A DNA stretch of 31,163 nt from VAXT01 sp963774625 (GCA_963774625.1 CAVZFQ010000002.1:1-31163); one strand, 5' to 3'. Positions 22,559 through 31,005 are shown, counted from the stretch's first letter. Numbers and translations are program-made. The notes: generated from the letters alone by a model not told the origin.

Positions 22559-23245
22559 TTGAGGCCACGGCGCAATTTCGAGCCGCCACGGCCGACCGTC
22601 CCGCATTCCAGGATCAACGAGGACATCCGCGCCCCCAACGTGCGACTCGTCGACGAAGACGGCTCCCAGATCGGGGTCAAGTCGACAGACGAGGCGCGGG
22701 AGTACGCATACGGGAAGAACCTCGACCTCGTCGAGGTCGCTGCGCAAGCGGATCCACCCGTGGCGCGGGTCATGGACTACGGGAAGTACCGCTACGAGCA
22801 GGAGCAGAAGCTCAAGCTTGCGCGGAAACACCAGATTTCGATCAACGTCAAGGAGATCAAGCTCAGACCCAAGATCGGCGTTCACGACTACGAGACGAAG
22901 AAGGGCCATGTCGTCCGCTTTCTCAACCAGCGGGCGAAGGTGAAGGTCACGATCATGTTCCGGGGACGGGAGACCACCCATCCGGAGCGCGGGCGCGACC
23001 TACTCATGCGGCTCGCTGAAGACGTCAAGGAGATCGGCCAGGTCGAATCGCCGCCTCTCCTCGACGGACGGAACATGGTCATGTTGCTCGGGCCGACCAA
23101 GAACGCGGGAGTCACAAATGCCAAAGCAGAAGACACACAGCGCAGCAAAGAAGCGATTCAAGGTGACAGGGACGGGCAAGCTCCTCCGGAGGCGGGCGAT
23201 GAAGAGCCACCTCCTGAGCAAGAAGTCCGCGAAGCGCAAGCGTAG
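22559..23245 (+). CDS. infC: Translation initiation factor IF-3
   Basis: IF-3 binds the 30S subunit and proofreads initiator tRNA and start codons. The N-domain (RINEDIRAPNVRLVDEDG, DLVEVAAQADPPVARVMDYG) and C-domain (KEIKLRPKIGVHDYETK, VTIMFRGRE, MVMLLGPTKNA) are complete by about residue 184. The frame then continues about 44 residues as an Asp/Glu/Pro/Gln-rich tail (PPEAGDEEPPPEQEV) that overlaps rpmI by 128 nt in another frame. Starts at TTG with GAAGGG just upstream; infC often uses unusual starts. The tail may be real or may reflect a lost stop near 23112. Confidence 0.95.
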   Translation: MRPRRNFEPPRPTVPHSRINEDIRAPNVRLVDEDGSQIGVKSTDEAREYAYGKNLDLVEVAAQADPPVARVMDYGKYRYEQEQKLKLARKHQISINVKEIKLRPKIGVHDYETKKGHVVRFLNQRAKVKVTIMFRGRETTHPERGRDLLMRLAEDVKEIGQVESPPLLDGRNMVMLLGPTKNAGVTNAKAEDTQRSKEAIQGDRDGQAPPEAGDEEPPPEQEVREAQA

Positions 23246-23315
23246 GTTCCGCCGCGACCAGCCGCTCCACGCCGCTGACACCCGCGAGGTCAAGCGCCTC
23301 CTGGGAGGGAAGTAA
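23118..23315 (+). CDS. rpmI: 50S ribosomal protein L35 (bL35)
   Basis: A 65-residue basic protein starting MPKQKTHSAAKKRFKVTGTG, the conserved L35 opening, and ending in HAADTREVKRLLGGK. GGGAG lies 6 nt before the ATG. It lies inside the 3' overlap of infC and touches rplT by 1 nt (TAATG). Normal length. Confidence 0.97.
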   Translation: MPKQKTHSAAKKRFKVTGTGKLLRRRAMKSHLLSKKSAKRKRRFRRDQPLHAADTREVKRLLGGK

Positions 23316-23695
23316 TGCCGCGCGTCAAGCGTTCGGTCACATCTCGCAAGCGGCGTAAGAAAGTCCTCAAACAGGCGAAGGGCTACTTCGGGTCGCGCCA
23401 CTCCCGGTACAAGGTCGCCAAGGAGCAGGTCGAGCACTCGCTCGTCTATGCCTACCGCGACCGGAAGAACAAGAAGCGCACGATCCGGCGGCTCTGGATC
23501 ATGCGGATCAACGCGGCCGCGCGCGCCGAGGGGCTCTCGTACAACCAGTTCGTGTCCGGCTGCCGCAAGGCGGGGATCGAGCTCGACCGGAAGATCCTGG
23601 CCGACCTGGCCGTTTCCGATCCGGCCGCGTTCGGCAAGATCGCCGAGCAGGCGAAGGCCGCGCTCGAGCCCGCAGCAGCTGCCAAGCAAGACTGA
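23315..23695 (+). CDS. rplT: 50S ribosomal protein L20 (bL20)
   Basis: A 126-residue protein that binds 23S rRNA early in assembly. MPRVKRSVTSRKRRKKVLK, AKGYFGSRHSRYKVAKEQ and LWIMRINAAARAEGLSYN are diagnostic. A short Ala-rich tail follows the usual end. It is coupled to rpmI by the TAATG overlap. L20 is the probable autoregulator acting on the infC leader. Confidence 0.98.
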   Translation: MPRVKRSVTSRKRRKKVLKQAKGYFGSRHSRYKVAKEQVEHSLVYAYRDRKNKKRTIRRLWIMRINAAARAEGLSYNQFVSGCRKAGIELDRKILADLAVSDPAAFGKIAEQAKAALEPAAAAKQD

Positions 23696-24641
23696 GCAGC
23701 GCGACGTCTTCGCCGAGCAGGCGGAGCATTGCGCCGTCAGCTCGCCGCTGTACGCGGATCTTTGCCGCCGGTTCTCCGACGACCCCGTCGCCGGCGAGAT
23801 CGTCGGCTCGGAGCCGTCATGGGATATGCCGCTCCGGCTGCTCGGGGGCCTGCACTACCTCGTGCTCGGGGGCGAGGCCTCCTGGGACGACCCGCTCGAC
23901 GCGCACCGGGAGTTCCTCTCCCAGTTCGTCCGCGAGCAAGGAGTGCAGACGAACGAGGTCCAGCGCGCGTGGGTTCTGACCCCGCTGTTCCTCCGCATAG
24001 CCGAGCGAACCGGCGCTTCGTCGTTCGACGTGCTCGAGCTGGGCTCGAGCGCCGGGTTGCTGCTCGGCTGGGATCGATATCGCTACGAGTACGAACAGGG
24101 GGAGTGGGGGCCGGAGAGGTCGACCCTGACGCTCTCGGGAGCTGAACGCGGGCAGGTTCGAGCCGATTTGCTCGAGCAGGCGCCAAAGGTGGGACGGCGA
24201 GTCGGCGTCGACCTCGCTCCCATCGACGTGACGAGCGAGGAGGCCGCCCGCCTGCTCAAGTGCTTCGTCTGGGCCGGCCAGGAGCAGCGTCTGGAGCGCC
24301 TCGACCAGGCGATCGCCGCCGTGCGCGAGCAGCCGCCGGAGCTCGTTCAGGGCGATTACGTCGAGGTCTTGCCCGACCTCTTGTCCGCCCGCGGGCCGGA
24401 CGCCTTGACCGTCGTCTTTGCGAGCGCGACGCTCCGCTACGTGGGGGACGAGGGTGTGGCGCGCATCCGCTCCGCCTTCGAGGCGGCTGGTCCGGGCGGT
24501 CCGCTCGTCTTCGTGGCGACAGGAAGCCCGCGGAGTGGCGGACGTCACTGGGGACTGCGGATCGTTTACTACCCGGGCGCCGAGCGCGAATATGCGGGCG
24601 AGGCCGACTACCACGCGACGTGGCTGGACTGGCAACTGTGA
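23679..24641 (+). CDS. DUF2332 family protein (start uncertain)
   Basis: The conserved part begins at EQRDVFAEQAEH and includes LRLLGGLHYLVLGGEA, VLELGSSAGLLLGWDRY, GVDLAPIDVTSEEAARLL, LKCFVWAGQEQRLERL and LRIVYYPGAE, as in DUF2332 proteins of actinobacteria, whose function is unknown. The VLELGSSAGLLL strand-turn resembles a SAM-binding motif. No ATG, GTG or TTG occurs in frame between the interior of rplT (23448) and the ATG at about 23826, which would cut the domain. The start given is a CTG at 23679, overlapping the end of rplT. Its last codons overlap the next gene by 4 nt (GTGA). Confidence 0.75.
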   Translation: MPSKTEQRDVFAEQAEHCAVSSPLYADLCRRFSDDPVAGEIVGSEPSWDMPLRLLGGLHYLVLGGEASWDDPLDAHREFLSQFVREQGVQTNEVQRAWVLTPLFLRIAERTGASSFDVLELGSSAGLLLGWDRYRYEYEQGEWGPERSTLTLSGAERGQVRADLLEQAPKVGRRVGVDLAPIDVTSEEAARLLKCFVWAGQEQRLERLDQAIAAVREQPPELVQGDYVEVLPDLLSARGPDALTVVFASATLRYVGDEGVARIRSAFEAAGPGGPLVFVATGSPRSGGRHWGLRIVYYPGAEREYAGEADYHATWLDWQL

Positions 24642-25315
24642 TCACCTCGGCGACGAATCCGAAGTTGCGTCTCGTGCGGCGCCTGCTCGAGTCTCGGCGG
24701 CAGCGCGAGAAAGAGGGTCTCTTCGTCTGCGAGGGAGAGGACCTCGTGCGCGCGGCAGAAGAGGCGGGCGTCGAGCCCGTCGAGTTGCTCGTCGCGGGCG
24801 AGACCGTCGAGCCCGAGCTGCTGGCTCGCGTCTCCACGTTGGCCCACCCGCCGCGCGTAATCGGGATCTACCGGCGCGACTCGCTTCCTGGCGGGGTCGA
24901 GCCCGTGTGCCTGGCGCTCTGGCACGTGGCCGATCCCGGGAACGTGGGCACGCTCCTGCGGAGCGCCGACGCGTTCGGCGCGTCGCTCGCCTTGTCACCG
25001 GGCTGCGCCGACATTGCCGGCCCGAAGACGCTGCGCGCGTCGGCCGGAGCCGTGTTCCGGGTGCCGACCGCCGGCTTCGACGAAGCGCGGGGTCGCAGGA
25101 TCGCGCTCGTGGCGCACGAGGGTCGGCCGCTGGCGGAGATCGAGCACGAAGTTCCGATCACTTTCGTCCTCGGGGCTGAACGGCAAGGCTTGCCCGAGGA
25201 CGTAGTCGCTGCCTGCGACGAGACGGCGTCGATCGCGATCACGCCGCACGCCGAGTCGCTGAACGTCGCCATGGCGGGGACGATTGCGCTCTACGAATTC
25301 CGGCGCCCTGGATAG
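24638..25315 (+). CDS. TrmH/SpoU-family RNA 2'-O-methyltransferase
   Basis: A 225-residue SPOUT enzyme. The N-terminal substrate-binding domain (LRLVRRLLESRRQREKEGLF, VCEGEDLVRAAEEAG) precedes a knotted SPOUT core with VADPGNVGTLLRSADAFGA, FVLGAERQGLP and SLNVAMAGTIALYEFR, the three classical SpoU motifs. It would methylate a ribose in rRNA or tRNA. GTG start overlaps the DUF2332 stop. An RNA methyltransferase between rplT and pheS is a common arrangement in actinobacteria. Confidence 0.93.
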   Translation: MITSATNPKLRLVRRLLESRRQREKEGLFVCEGEDLVRAAEEAGVEPVELLVAGETVEPELLARVSTLAHPPRVIGIYRRDSLPGGVEPVCLALWHVADPGNVGTLLRSADAFGASLALSPGCADIAGPKTLRASAGAVFRVPTAGFDEARGRRIALVAHEGRPLAEIEHEVPITFVLGAERQGLPEDVVAACDETASIAITPHAESLNVAMAGTIALYEFRRPG

Positions 25316-25325
25316 ACTCGAAGAC

Positions 25326-25742
25326 ATGGCCAAGATCGCCGGTGTGTGGACATCTCCGGCCCGCAAGAGCGGGCGCATGGACGGCCACGAGCGTGTGTGG
25401 GCGATCGTCGGGCAGGGGCTCGAAGGCTGCGCGCACGCCCATCCACCCAAGCGCGAGGTCCTCTTTGCGTCGCTCGAGCACCTGCAGTCGGTGGGCGTCG
25501 AGCCTGGCGCGATCCGCGAGAACCTGACTGTCGAGGGCGACGACGTGGAGAAGTGGCCGATCGGCCAGCGCGTGCGCGCGGGTGGTGCCGTCTTCGAGAT
25601 CACGATGGTTTGCGACCCGTGTCATCGCATGGACGAGCTGCGCCAGGGCCTGCGCGCCGAGCTCGAGGGCAAGCGTGGAATGCTCGCCAAAGTCGTCGAG
25701 GACGGCGAAGTAGCCGTCGGCGACGAGATCGAGCTGCTCTAA
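25326..25742 (+). CDS. MOSC-domain protein
   Basis: A 138-residue stand-alone MOSC domain. VEPGAIRENLTVEG, PIGQRVRAGGAVFEIT and the Cys in CDPCHRMDELRQ follow the family pattern of molybdenum-cofactor sulfurase C-terminal domains, where the Cys is thought to carry sulfur. The ATG at 25326 follows 10 nt after the methyltransferase stop. Likely the last gene of the thrS-led run on this strand before the palindromes. The molecular target is unknown. Confidence 0.85.
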   Translation: MAKIAGVWTSPARKSGRMDGHERVWAIVGQGLEGCAHAHPPKREVLFASLEHLQSVGVEPGAIRENLTVEGDDVEKWPIGQRVRAGGAVFEITMVCDPCHRMDELRQGLRAELEGKRGMLAKVVEDGEVAVGDEIELL

Positions 25743-25759
25743 AGACTTGTCCAACTCCA

Positions 25760-25788
25760 CCATGTCCGGTGCCAGGCACCGGACATGG
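25760..25788. repeat. Perfect 14+14 palindrome (REP-like/terminator)
   Basis: CCATGTCCGGTGCC (25760-25773) - A - GGCACCGGACATGG (25775-25788) is a perfect inverted repeat. It lies 18 nt past the MOSC stop, between convergent genes. The GTCCGG(T/C)GCC core recurs in the hairpin at 15737-15759, and GGTGCC-A-GGCACC recurs at 25869. Confidence 0.85.
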
Positions 25789-25868
25789 CGCCTTCGCCGC
25801 CCCAAAGCGGCTCGAGAAGCGGAACCCCGCTCGTGGAGTCGAGGCCGGGGCCCTTTCGAGCCACGGCC

Positions 25869-25881
25869 GGTGCCAGGCACC
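25869..25881. repeat. Partial copy of the GGTGCC-A-GGCACC palindrome
   Basis: A 6-bp inverted repeat identical in core to 25768-25780, but its outer arms are diverged. It lies 12 nt past the stop of the minus-strand methyltransferase. The 80 nt between the two copies hold no ORF of note. Confidence 0.6.
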
Positions 25882-25892
25882 AGACGGGGCTG

Positions 25893-26603
25893 TTACGCCG
25901 CGCTGCGCGCGACGAAGATCATGTCCTCGCCGCCGCGATAGGGGCTGCGGTCGAACCAGCCGTAGCAGGCTTCGAGCTCGAACCCGGTCTCGGCGAGGAG
26001 CGTCTGCCACTCGCCGGCCGAGATCCAGGCCAGCGTCATCGTCGTCGCTCCCGCGGGGCCGCGAACGGAGAGGGTCAGCGTGCGAGCCTGCTCGTCCCAG
26101 TCGGCCCGCTCGTCGATCCCGGGCTCGCGCTCCAGCCAGCGACCGTGGGTCTCGGCGATGTCGTCGGGCTTCGGCTCGAAGACGTCGAACACGAGCCGCC
26201 CGCCTGATCCAAGCAACAGGTGCGCAGACTGGAGCGCCTGCCTGCGCGCCGAGTCGTCCGGCAGGTGGAGGTAGGAGCGAAACGGGCAGAGAACCGCGCG
26301 GATGCCCTCCGTGGCGTCGACCGGCGGGTCGCGGAAGTCGCCCAGCCGCAGATCGATGTCGACGCCCGCAGCCTCCGCTCGACGCCGGCAGGCCTCGATC
26401 ATGCCCGTCGAGGAGTCGACTCCGATCACGTGTGTCCCGGTCTCGGCGATCGGCACAGCGATCCGCCCGGTGCCGACGCCGAGCTCGACGACCGCGCCGC
26501 CGGCTTTCCTCGCCTCGGCGACGTAGAAGCCGACGTCCTCGACGACGCTTCTGCTCCAGGGGTCGTAGAGCTCAGCGATCGCGTCGTACGGGCTGGCGCT
26601 CAT
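25893..26603 (-). CDS. Class I SAM-dependent methyltransferase
   Basis: A 236-residue protein from the ATG at 26603. The start MSASPYDAIAELYDPWS is usual for small ubiE-like methyltransferases; motif I is VVELGVGTGRIAVPIAETG, the acidic strand VIGVDSSTGMIEACR, and motif II lies around GIRAVLCPFRSYLHL. It is a paralogue of the next gene upstream (both carry ELxVGTGRxAxP and a CPFRSYLHL/SPFRSLLHM phrase). The ATG overlaps that gene's stop by 4 nt (ATGA). Substrate unknown. Confidence 0.88.
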   Translation of the reverse strand: MSASPYDAIAELYDPWSRSVVEDVGFYVAEARKAGGAVVELGVGTGRIAVPIAETGTHVIGVDSSTGMIEACRRRAEAAGVDIDLRLGDFRDPPVDATEGIRAVLCPFRSYLHLPDDSARRQALQSAHLLLGSGGRLVFDVFEPKPDDIAETHGRWLEREPGIDERADWDEQARTLTLSVRGPAGATTMTLAWISAGEWQTLLAETGFELEACYGWFDRSPYRGGEDMIFVARSAA

Positions 26604-27289
26604 CCCGGCTTGCGCGCCACCCACACGAACTCGCGGCTGGCCTCATCGAAGGCGCCCCGCTCGAAGTCGCCGTAAAGCGCCTCCACCTCGAGGCCGGCGA
26701 CGTCGATCAGGCCCAGCCACTCGTTCTTCGTCGCCCACCAGAGCGATACCGCCGGGCCGGAGTCGAGCTCGATGTCGACCCGGCTCTCATGGGGCGCCTG
26801 CCTCACCGTGTGCGGAACCGGCTCCTCCTGATGCTGTCCGTGGAGCCGGCTCGCGATCGCATGGTCGAAGACGAACGCGTTCCAGGCGAACCGGCCTCCC
26901 GGCAGCAGGCTCGCGGCGACGCGGTCGAAGACACGGCGCTTGTCGGCCCACGTCGGCATGTGCAGCAGCGACCGGAACGGCGAGTAGACGAGCGCGGCGG
27001 GCTCCTCGAGCTCGAAGTCGCGCATGTCCTGCAGGCGGAGATCGAGCTCGACCCCGGCTTCGGCTGCCCGTTCGCGGGCGATCGCCAGCATCGCAGGCGA
27101 GAGGTCGATCCCAACCACGCGCTTCCCGGTTTCCCGAGCGACCGGAATGGCGACGCGCCCGGTTCCGACGGCAACCTCGGCCACCAGGCCGTCCGCTTCG
27201 CGCGCGAGATCGATGTAGAACGGCACGTCCTCGGTCATGTGCTCCGCCCACTGGTCGTAGATCGGCGCGAAGGGGTCGTACTCGCTCAT
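26600..27289 (-). CDS. Class I SAM-dependent methyltransferase (tandem paralogue)
   Basis: A 229-residue protein from the ATG at 27289 (MSEYDPFAPIYDQWAEH). Motif I reads VAEVAVGTGRVAIPVARETG, then VVGIDLSPAMLAIAR, and SPFRSLLHMPTWADKRR matches its neighbour. The tail EASREFVWVARKPG parallels FVARSAA in the partner. The duplicate pair sits opposite to the thrS-pheT cluster and divides it. Its start lies only 28 nt from the pheS start, divergent, so promoters must overlap coding DNA or be very short. Confidence 0.88.
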   Translation of the reverse strand: MSEYDPFAPIYDQWAEHMTEDVPFYIDLAREADGLVAEVAVGTGRVAIPVARETGKRVVGIDLSPAMLAIARERAAEAGVELDLRLQDMRDFELEEPAALVYSPFRSLLHMPTWADKRRVFDRVAASLLPGGRFAWNAFVFDHAIASRLHGQHQEEPVPHTVRQAPHESRVDIELDSGPAVSLWWATKNEWLGLIDVAGLEVEALYGDFERGAFDEASREFVWVARKPG

Positions 27290-27317
27290 CGGCCCATTCT
27301 CGCGGTAGTGTCGCGGA

Positions 27318-28313
27318 GTGGACGCAGAGGCCCTCAAAAGCGAAGCCCTGGGCGCGATTGCAGCCGCCTCGACGGCAGACGAGCTCGACGAGGCGCGTGT
27401 CCATTACCTAGGGCGGAAGAGCGAGCTCAAGCAGGCTCTCCGAGGCGTGCGCGACCGCGAAACCGGAATGGCGCTGAACGCTGCGCGCGAAGCGATCGAA
27501 GAAGCCGTCGCCGAGCGGGAAGCCGCGCTCGAGCGGGCACAGCTCGACCGCGCTCTCACCGAGGACGTCGTCGACGTCACGCTCCCGGGCGACCCGCTCC
27601 CACTCGGCCATCTGCATCCGGTCACGCAGGCGCGCAGGGAGATCGAGGACGCCTTCATCGGCCTCGGCTACGAGATCCGAGACGACCGCGAAGTCGAGAC
27701 GACGGAGTACAACTTCGACAAGCTCGCCTTCGACCCGTGGCACGCCGCGCGTTCGCCCCGGGCGACGTTCTTCTTCGACGAGCGCCGCGTCCTGCGCACC
27801 GAGACGTCACCGTCACAGATCCATGCGCTGGAGGAGGGCGAGCCGCCGATCTACATGGTCTCGATCGGCCGCTGCTACCGGCGCGACGCGATCGACGCGA
27901 CCCACTATCCGATCTTCCTCCAGTTCGAAGGGCTGGCGGTCGACCGCGGGCTGACTCTGGCCGACCTCAAAGGGACGCTGCTGCATGTGATGCGCGCGAT
28001 CTTCGGGCCGGATCGCAAGGTTCGATTCCGCACGCACTACTTCCCGTTCACGGAGCCGTCGATCGAGCCGGACGTGTCGTGCGGGATCTGCGGCGGTGAG
28101 GGCTGCCGCACCTGCCGCTACTCGGGCTGGCTCGAAATGGGCGGCGCAGGGATGGTCGACCCGCGCGTGTTCGAGAACGTCGGGGTCGACCCCGACGAAT
28201 GGTCCGGGTTCGCCTTCGGGTGCGGGATCGAGCGGGTCGCGCAGCTGAAGTTCGACTTCCCCGACATCCGTGCCCTCTGGGAGGGCGACCTGCGAGTGCT
28301 GAGGCAGTTTTGA
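27318..28313 (+). CDS. pheS: Phenylalanyl-tRNA synthetase alpha subunit
   Basis: A 331-residue catalytic subunit of the alpha2beta2 enzyme. The N-terminal coiled coil (EALKSEALGAIAAASTADEL, YLGRKSELKQALRG) precedes the class II core with GYEIRDDREVETTEYNFDKL, TETSP-like RTETSPSQIHALE, FLQFEGLAVD, FPFTEPSIEPD and GFAFGCGIERVAQLKF (motif 3). GTG start at 27318 is preceded by GCGGA with almost no spacing, so initiation may be leaderless or weak. It overlaps pheT by 4 nt (TTGA). Confidence 0.97.
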   Translation: MDAEALKSEALGAIAAASTADELDEARVHYLGRKSELKQALRGVRDRETGMALNAAREAIEEAVAEREAALERAQLDRALTEDVVDVTLPGDPLPLGHLHPVTQARREIEDAFIGLGYEIRDDREVETTEYNFDKLAFDPWHAARSPRATFFFDERRVLRTETSPSQIHALEEGEPPIYMVSIGRCYRRDAIDATHYPIFLQFEGLAVDRGLTLADLKGTLLHVMRAIFGPDRKVRFRTHYFPFTEPSIEPDVSCGICGGEGCRTCRYSGWLEMGGAGMVDPRVFENVGVDPDEWSGFAFGCGIERVAQLKFDFPDIRALWEGDLRVLRQF

Positions 28314-30595
28314 GAGTCCCGGTCTCCTGGCTCCGCGACTACGTACCCATCGAGATGCCTCTCGACCAGCTCGCCACGCGCCTCTCGATCTCGACAGCCG
28401 AGGTCGAGGGAGTCGAGCGGCGAGGCGTGCCGGACGAGAACGGCAACCTCGGCCTCTTCCGCGTCGGCAAGGTGCTCGAGGCCGAGAAGCACCCGAACGC
28501 GGACCGGTTGCAGCTCTGCCGGGTGGACGTGGGGGAGGGCGAGCCGCGCCAGATCGTGTGCGGCGCCTGGAACTTCGGCGCCGGCGCGACGGTTGCGGTC
28601 GCGCTCCCGGGCGCGGTGCTGCCCGGCGGTCTCCAGCTCGAGCAGCGCAAGGTGCGAGGCGAGCTCTCCGACGGGATGATCCTCGCCGAGGACGAGGTCG
28701 AGCTCGGCTCGGACCACTCGGGGATCATGGTGTTGCCGGAGACCGAGCCAGGCACGCCGCTGGCGGACGTGCTGCCGCTCGTGGAGGAGATCTTGCTGGT
28801 CGAGGCGACCGGAAACCGCCCGGACCTGCTGTCCGTCTACGGTTTCGCGCGCGAGATCGCCGCGCTCTACGACCTCGAGCTGGCCCCGCCACCCGGCGAG
28901 GACCCGCAACCGGAGGGCGACGAGCCCGTTGAGATCGCGGTCGAGGACCTCGAGGGCTGTCCGCGTTACATCGGCCGGCTCTTTCGCAACGTCGAGGTCG
29001 GCCCCTCGCCGATCTGGCTCAGGTCGCGTCTCGTGGCGGCCGGAATGCGCCCGATCTCGAACGTCGTGGACGTGACGAACTACGTCATGCACGCACTCGG
29101 GAACCCGCTGCACGCCTTCGACCTCGCGACGTTGAAGGGCGGCAGGATCATCGTGCGCCGTGCGCGTCCCGGGGAGACGATCCGCACGCTCGACGGCGTG
29201 GAGCGCCGGCTCGAGGAGAGCGACCTCGTGATCGCCGACGCCGAGCGGGCTGTCGCCCTCGCGGGGATCATGGGCGGCGAGGAGACCGAGATCGGCGAGT
29301 CGACCAGAGACGTCCTCCTCGAAGCGGCGAACTTCGAACCGACCGGCCTCTTCCGCACCTCCGAGCGGCTTCGGCTCCGGACCGAAGGCTCGAATCGCTG
29401 GGAGAAGGGCGTCGACCCGCACCTGGCCGACCAGGCGGCGAAGCTCGCCACGCAGTTGATCGTCGAAACAGCAGGCGCACAGTGGGTCGGTCACGTCGAC
29501 GTGCAGGGTGACCTTCCCGAGCGGCCTGTGATCCGGTACCGGCCTGAACGTGCCGACGAGCTGATCGGGCTCTCGACCCCGGTCGGCGAGCAGACCGGCT
29601 GGCTGGAGCGGGTCGGCTTCGAAGTGCGCGCGACCGATGTGGTGGCGCCGACCTGGCGAGCACGCGACGTCACCCGAGAGGTCGATGTCGTCGAGGAGGT
29701 CGCACGGTACGTGCTCGACGACGTTCCGTTCACGCTCCCGGCCCGTCGTGAGATGTTCGGCGCGCTCACTTCGCTCCAGCGGCTGCAGCGGCGGGTCCAG
29801 GACATCCTCGTGGGCCTGGGTTTCACCGAGACCTACACGCCCTCGCTCCGGCCGGACGATCGCGATCCCGAAGCGTTGCGGCTACCGGAACCCATCTCGG
29901 CCGAGTTCGCCGTCCTCCGGACCAGCCTGCTGCCGAGTCTCGTGGACGCCGTCCGCCGCAACGTCGAGCTCGGGGCCGGGGAGATCGCGCTCTTCGAGGT
30001 GGCGCGCGTCTATCTCCCCGCCGGCGAATTGCCACAGGAGCGTCTGCACGTGGCCGGCATCGTCGAGGGCGGCTGGAGCCGGGCGAAGGGCACCGTCGAG
30101 ACGCTCTACGCGGCGCTCAAGGCTGAGCCCGCGTTCCAGCGAACGGAGGACGAGCTGCTCCACCCGGGCAAGGCGGCGTCGCTCGGAGAGGCAGGCATCG
30201 TCGGCGAGCTACATCCGGCTGTGCTCGAAGGTGTCTGGGGGGCCTTCGAGCTCGATCTCGGCGAGCTGCAGGCCGCCGCCGACGACGAGGTGAGGTTCAC
30301 GGACGTGATCACGTATCCAGCGGTTCACCAGGACCTCGCGTTCACCGTTCCCGAGGAGGTCGCGGCCGGCGAGTTGGTGGCCGCAGCCCACGAGGCGGCC
30401 GGGCCCGAGCTGCGGGAGATGCGCCCCTTCGACGTCTACCGCGGCGACCAGGTCTCCGGCGGACACAAGTCCTTGGCCTTCTCGGTGCTGTTTCAGTCGT
30501 CCGAGCGCACGCTGTCGGATGAGGACGCGGCCGGCCTGCGCAAGAAGATCGTCGACGCGCTCGCGAAGCGCTTCGGCGCCGAGCTCCGCGCCTAG
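28310..30595 (+). CDS. pheT: Phenylalanyl-tRNA synthetase beta subunit
   Basis: A 761-residue subunit. From TTG (28310) the protein opens RVPVSWLRDYVPIEMPLDQL. It contains the tRNA-binding/EMAP-like domain (KVLEAEKHPNADRLQLCRVD), the B3/B4 editing domain (RPISNVVDVTNYVMHALGNPLHAFD), the B5 domain and catalytic-like core (SNRWEKGVDPHLADQAA), and the C-terminal ferredoxin-like anticodon domain (TLSDEDAAGLRKKIVDAL). Complete in length. The TTG overlaps the pheS stop, giving coupled 1:1 synthesis. The frame running upstream to 28199 is not used. Confidence 0.97.
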   Translation: MRVPVSWLRDYVPIEMPLDQLATRLSISTAEVEGVERRGVPDENGNLGLFRVGKVLEAEKHPNADRLQLCRVDVGEGEPRQIVCGAWNFGAGATVAVALPGAVLPGGLQLEQRKVRGELSDGMILAEDEVELGSDHSGIMVLPETEPGTPLADVLPLVEEILLVEATGNRPDLLSVYGFAREIAALYDLELAPPPGEDPQPEGDEPVEIAVEDLEGCPRYIGRLFRNVEVGPSPIWLRSRLVAAGMRPISNVVDVTNYVMHALGNPLHAFDLATLKGGRIIVRRARPGETIRTLDGVERRLEESDLVIADAERAVALAGIMGGEETEIGESTRDVLLEAANFEPTGLFRTSERLRLRTEGSNRWEKGVDPHLADQAAKLATQLIVETAGAQWVGHVDVQGDLPERPVIRYRPERADELIGLSTPVGEQTGWLERVGFEVRATDVVAPTWRARDVTREVDVVEEVARYVLDDVPFTLPARREMFGALTSLQRLQRRVQDILVGLGFTETYTPSLRPDDRDPEALRLPEPISAEFAVLRTSLLPSLVDAVRRNVELGAGEIALFEVARVYLPAGELPQERLHVAGIVEGGWSRAKGTVETLYAALKAEPAFQRTEDELLHPGKAASLGEAGIVGELHPAVLEGVWGAFELDLGELQAAADDEVRFTDVITYPAVHQDLAFTVPEEVAAGELVAAAHEAAGPELREMRPFDVYRGDQVSGGHKSLAFSVLFQSSERTLSDEDAAGLRKKIVDALAKRFGAELRA

Positions 30596-30600
30596 GCCCT

Positions 30601-31005
30601 TTAGGGCGAGCGGTCGACGAGCGCCTTCAGGACGGTGCGCTCGATCTCCGGCTGGTGCTCGATCAGGCGCTTGAAGTTCTGCCGGGTGACGACCAGCGCC
30701 CGAACCGGCGAGGTGGCGGTGACCGTGGCGGTGCGCGGCGTGTCCCTGACGAGCGCAACCTCACCGAAGAAATCGCCGGGGCCGAGGTCGTTGATGTGGG
30801 CGCCGTCTTGCGCCACCGAAGCCGTGCCGTCGATGAGCACGAAGAACTCGCGACCCGGAGATCCCTCCGTGGTCAGCTCTTTCCCGTCGGCGATGTCGAT
30901 CTCGTCCGCGATCGCCGCGATCTCCTGGAGCTCTCCCTTCGAGCACTGCGAGAACAGCGGGACCTTCGAGATCAGCTCCGTCTTTGCGTCTTTGCCAAAG
31001 CGCAT
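30601..31005 (-). CDS. Cyclic-nucleotide-binding (cNMP) domain protein
   Basis: A 134-residue single cNBD. FSQCSKGELQEIAAIADEID, the Gly-turn VLIDGTASV, and the phosphate-binding cassette FFGEVALVRDTPRTATV with the Arg (PRTA) expected to hold the cyclic phosphate are all present. There is no DNA-binding or catalytic domain, so it would act as a stand-alone sensor. The ATG at 31005 begins at MRFGKDAKTEL. It converges with pheT, with stops 5 nt apart. Confidence 0.9.
   Translation of the reverse strand: MRFGKDAKTELISKVPLFSQCSKGELQEIAAIADEIDIADGKELTTEGSPGREFFVLIDGTASVAQDGAHINDLGPGDFFGEVALVRDTPRTATVTATSPVRALVVTRQNFKRLIEHQPEIERTVLKALVDRSP

Noticed and set aside
25346..28099. 917-codon plus-strand frame
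   Set aside because: Arg/Ala/Pro-rich translation crossing the MOSC gene, palindromes, two opposite-strand methyltransferases and pheS; a composition artefact.
28118..29494. 458-codon minus-strand frame
   Set aside because: Antisense to the end of pheS and to pheT; no recognisable domain.
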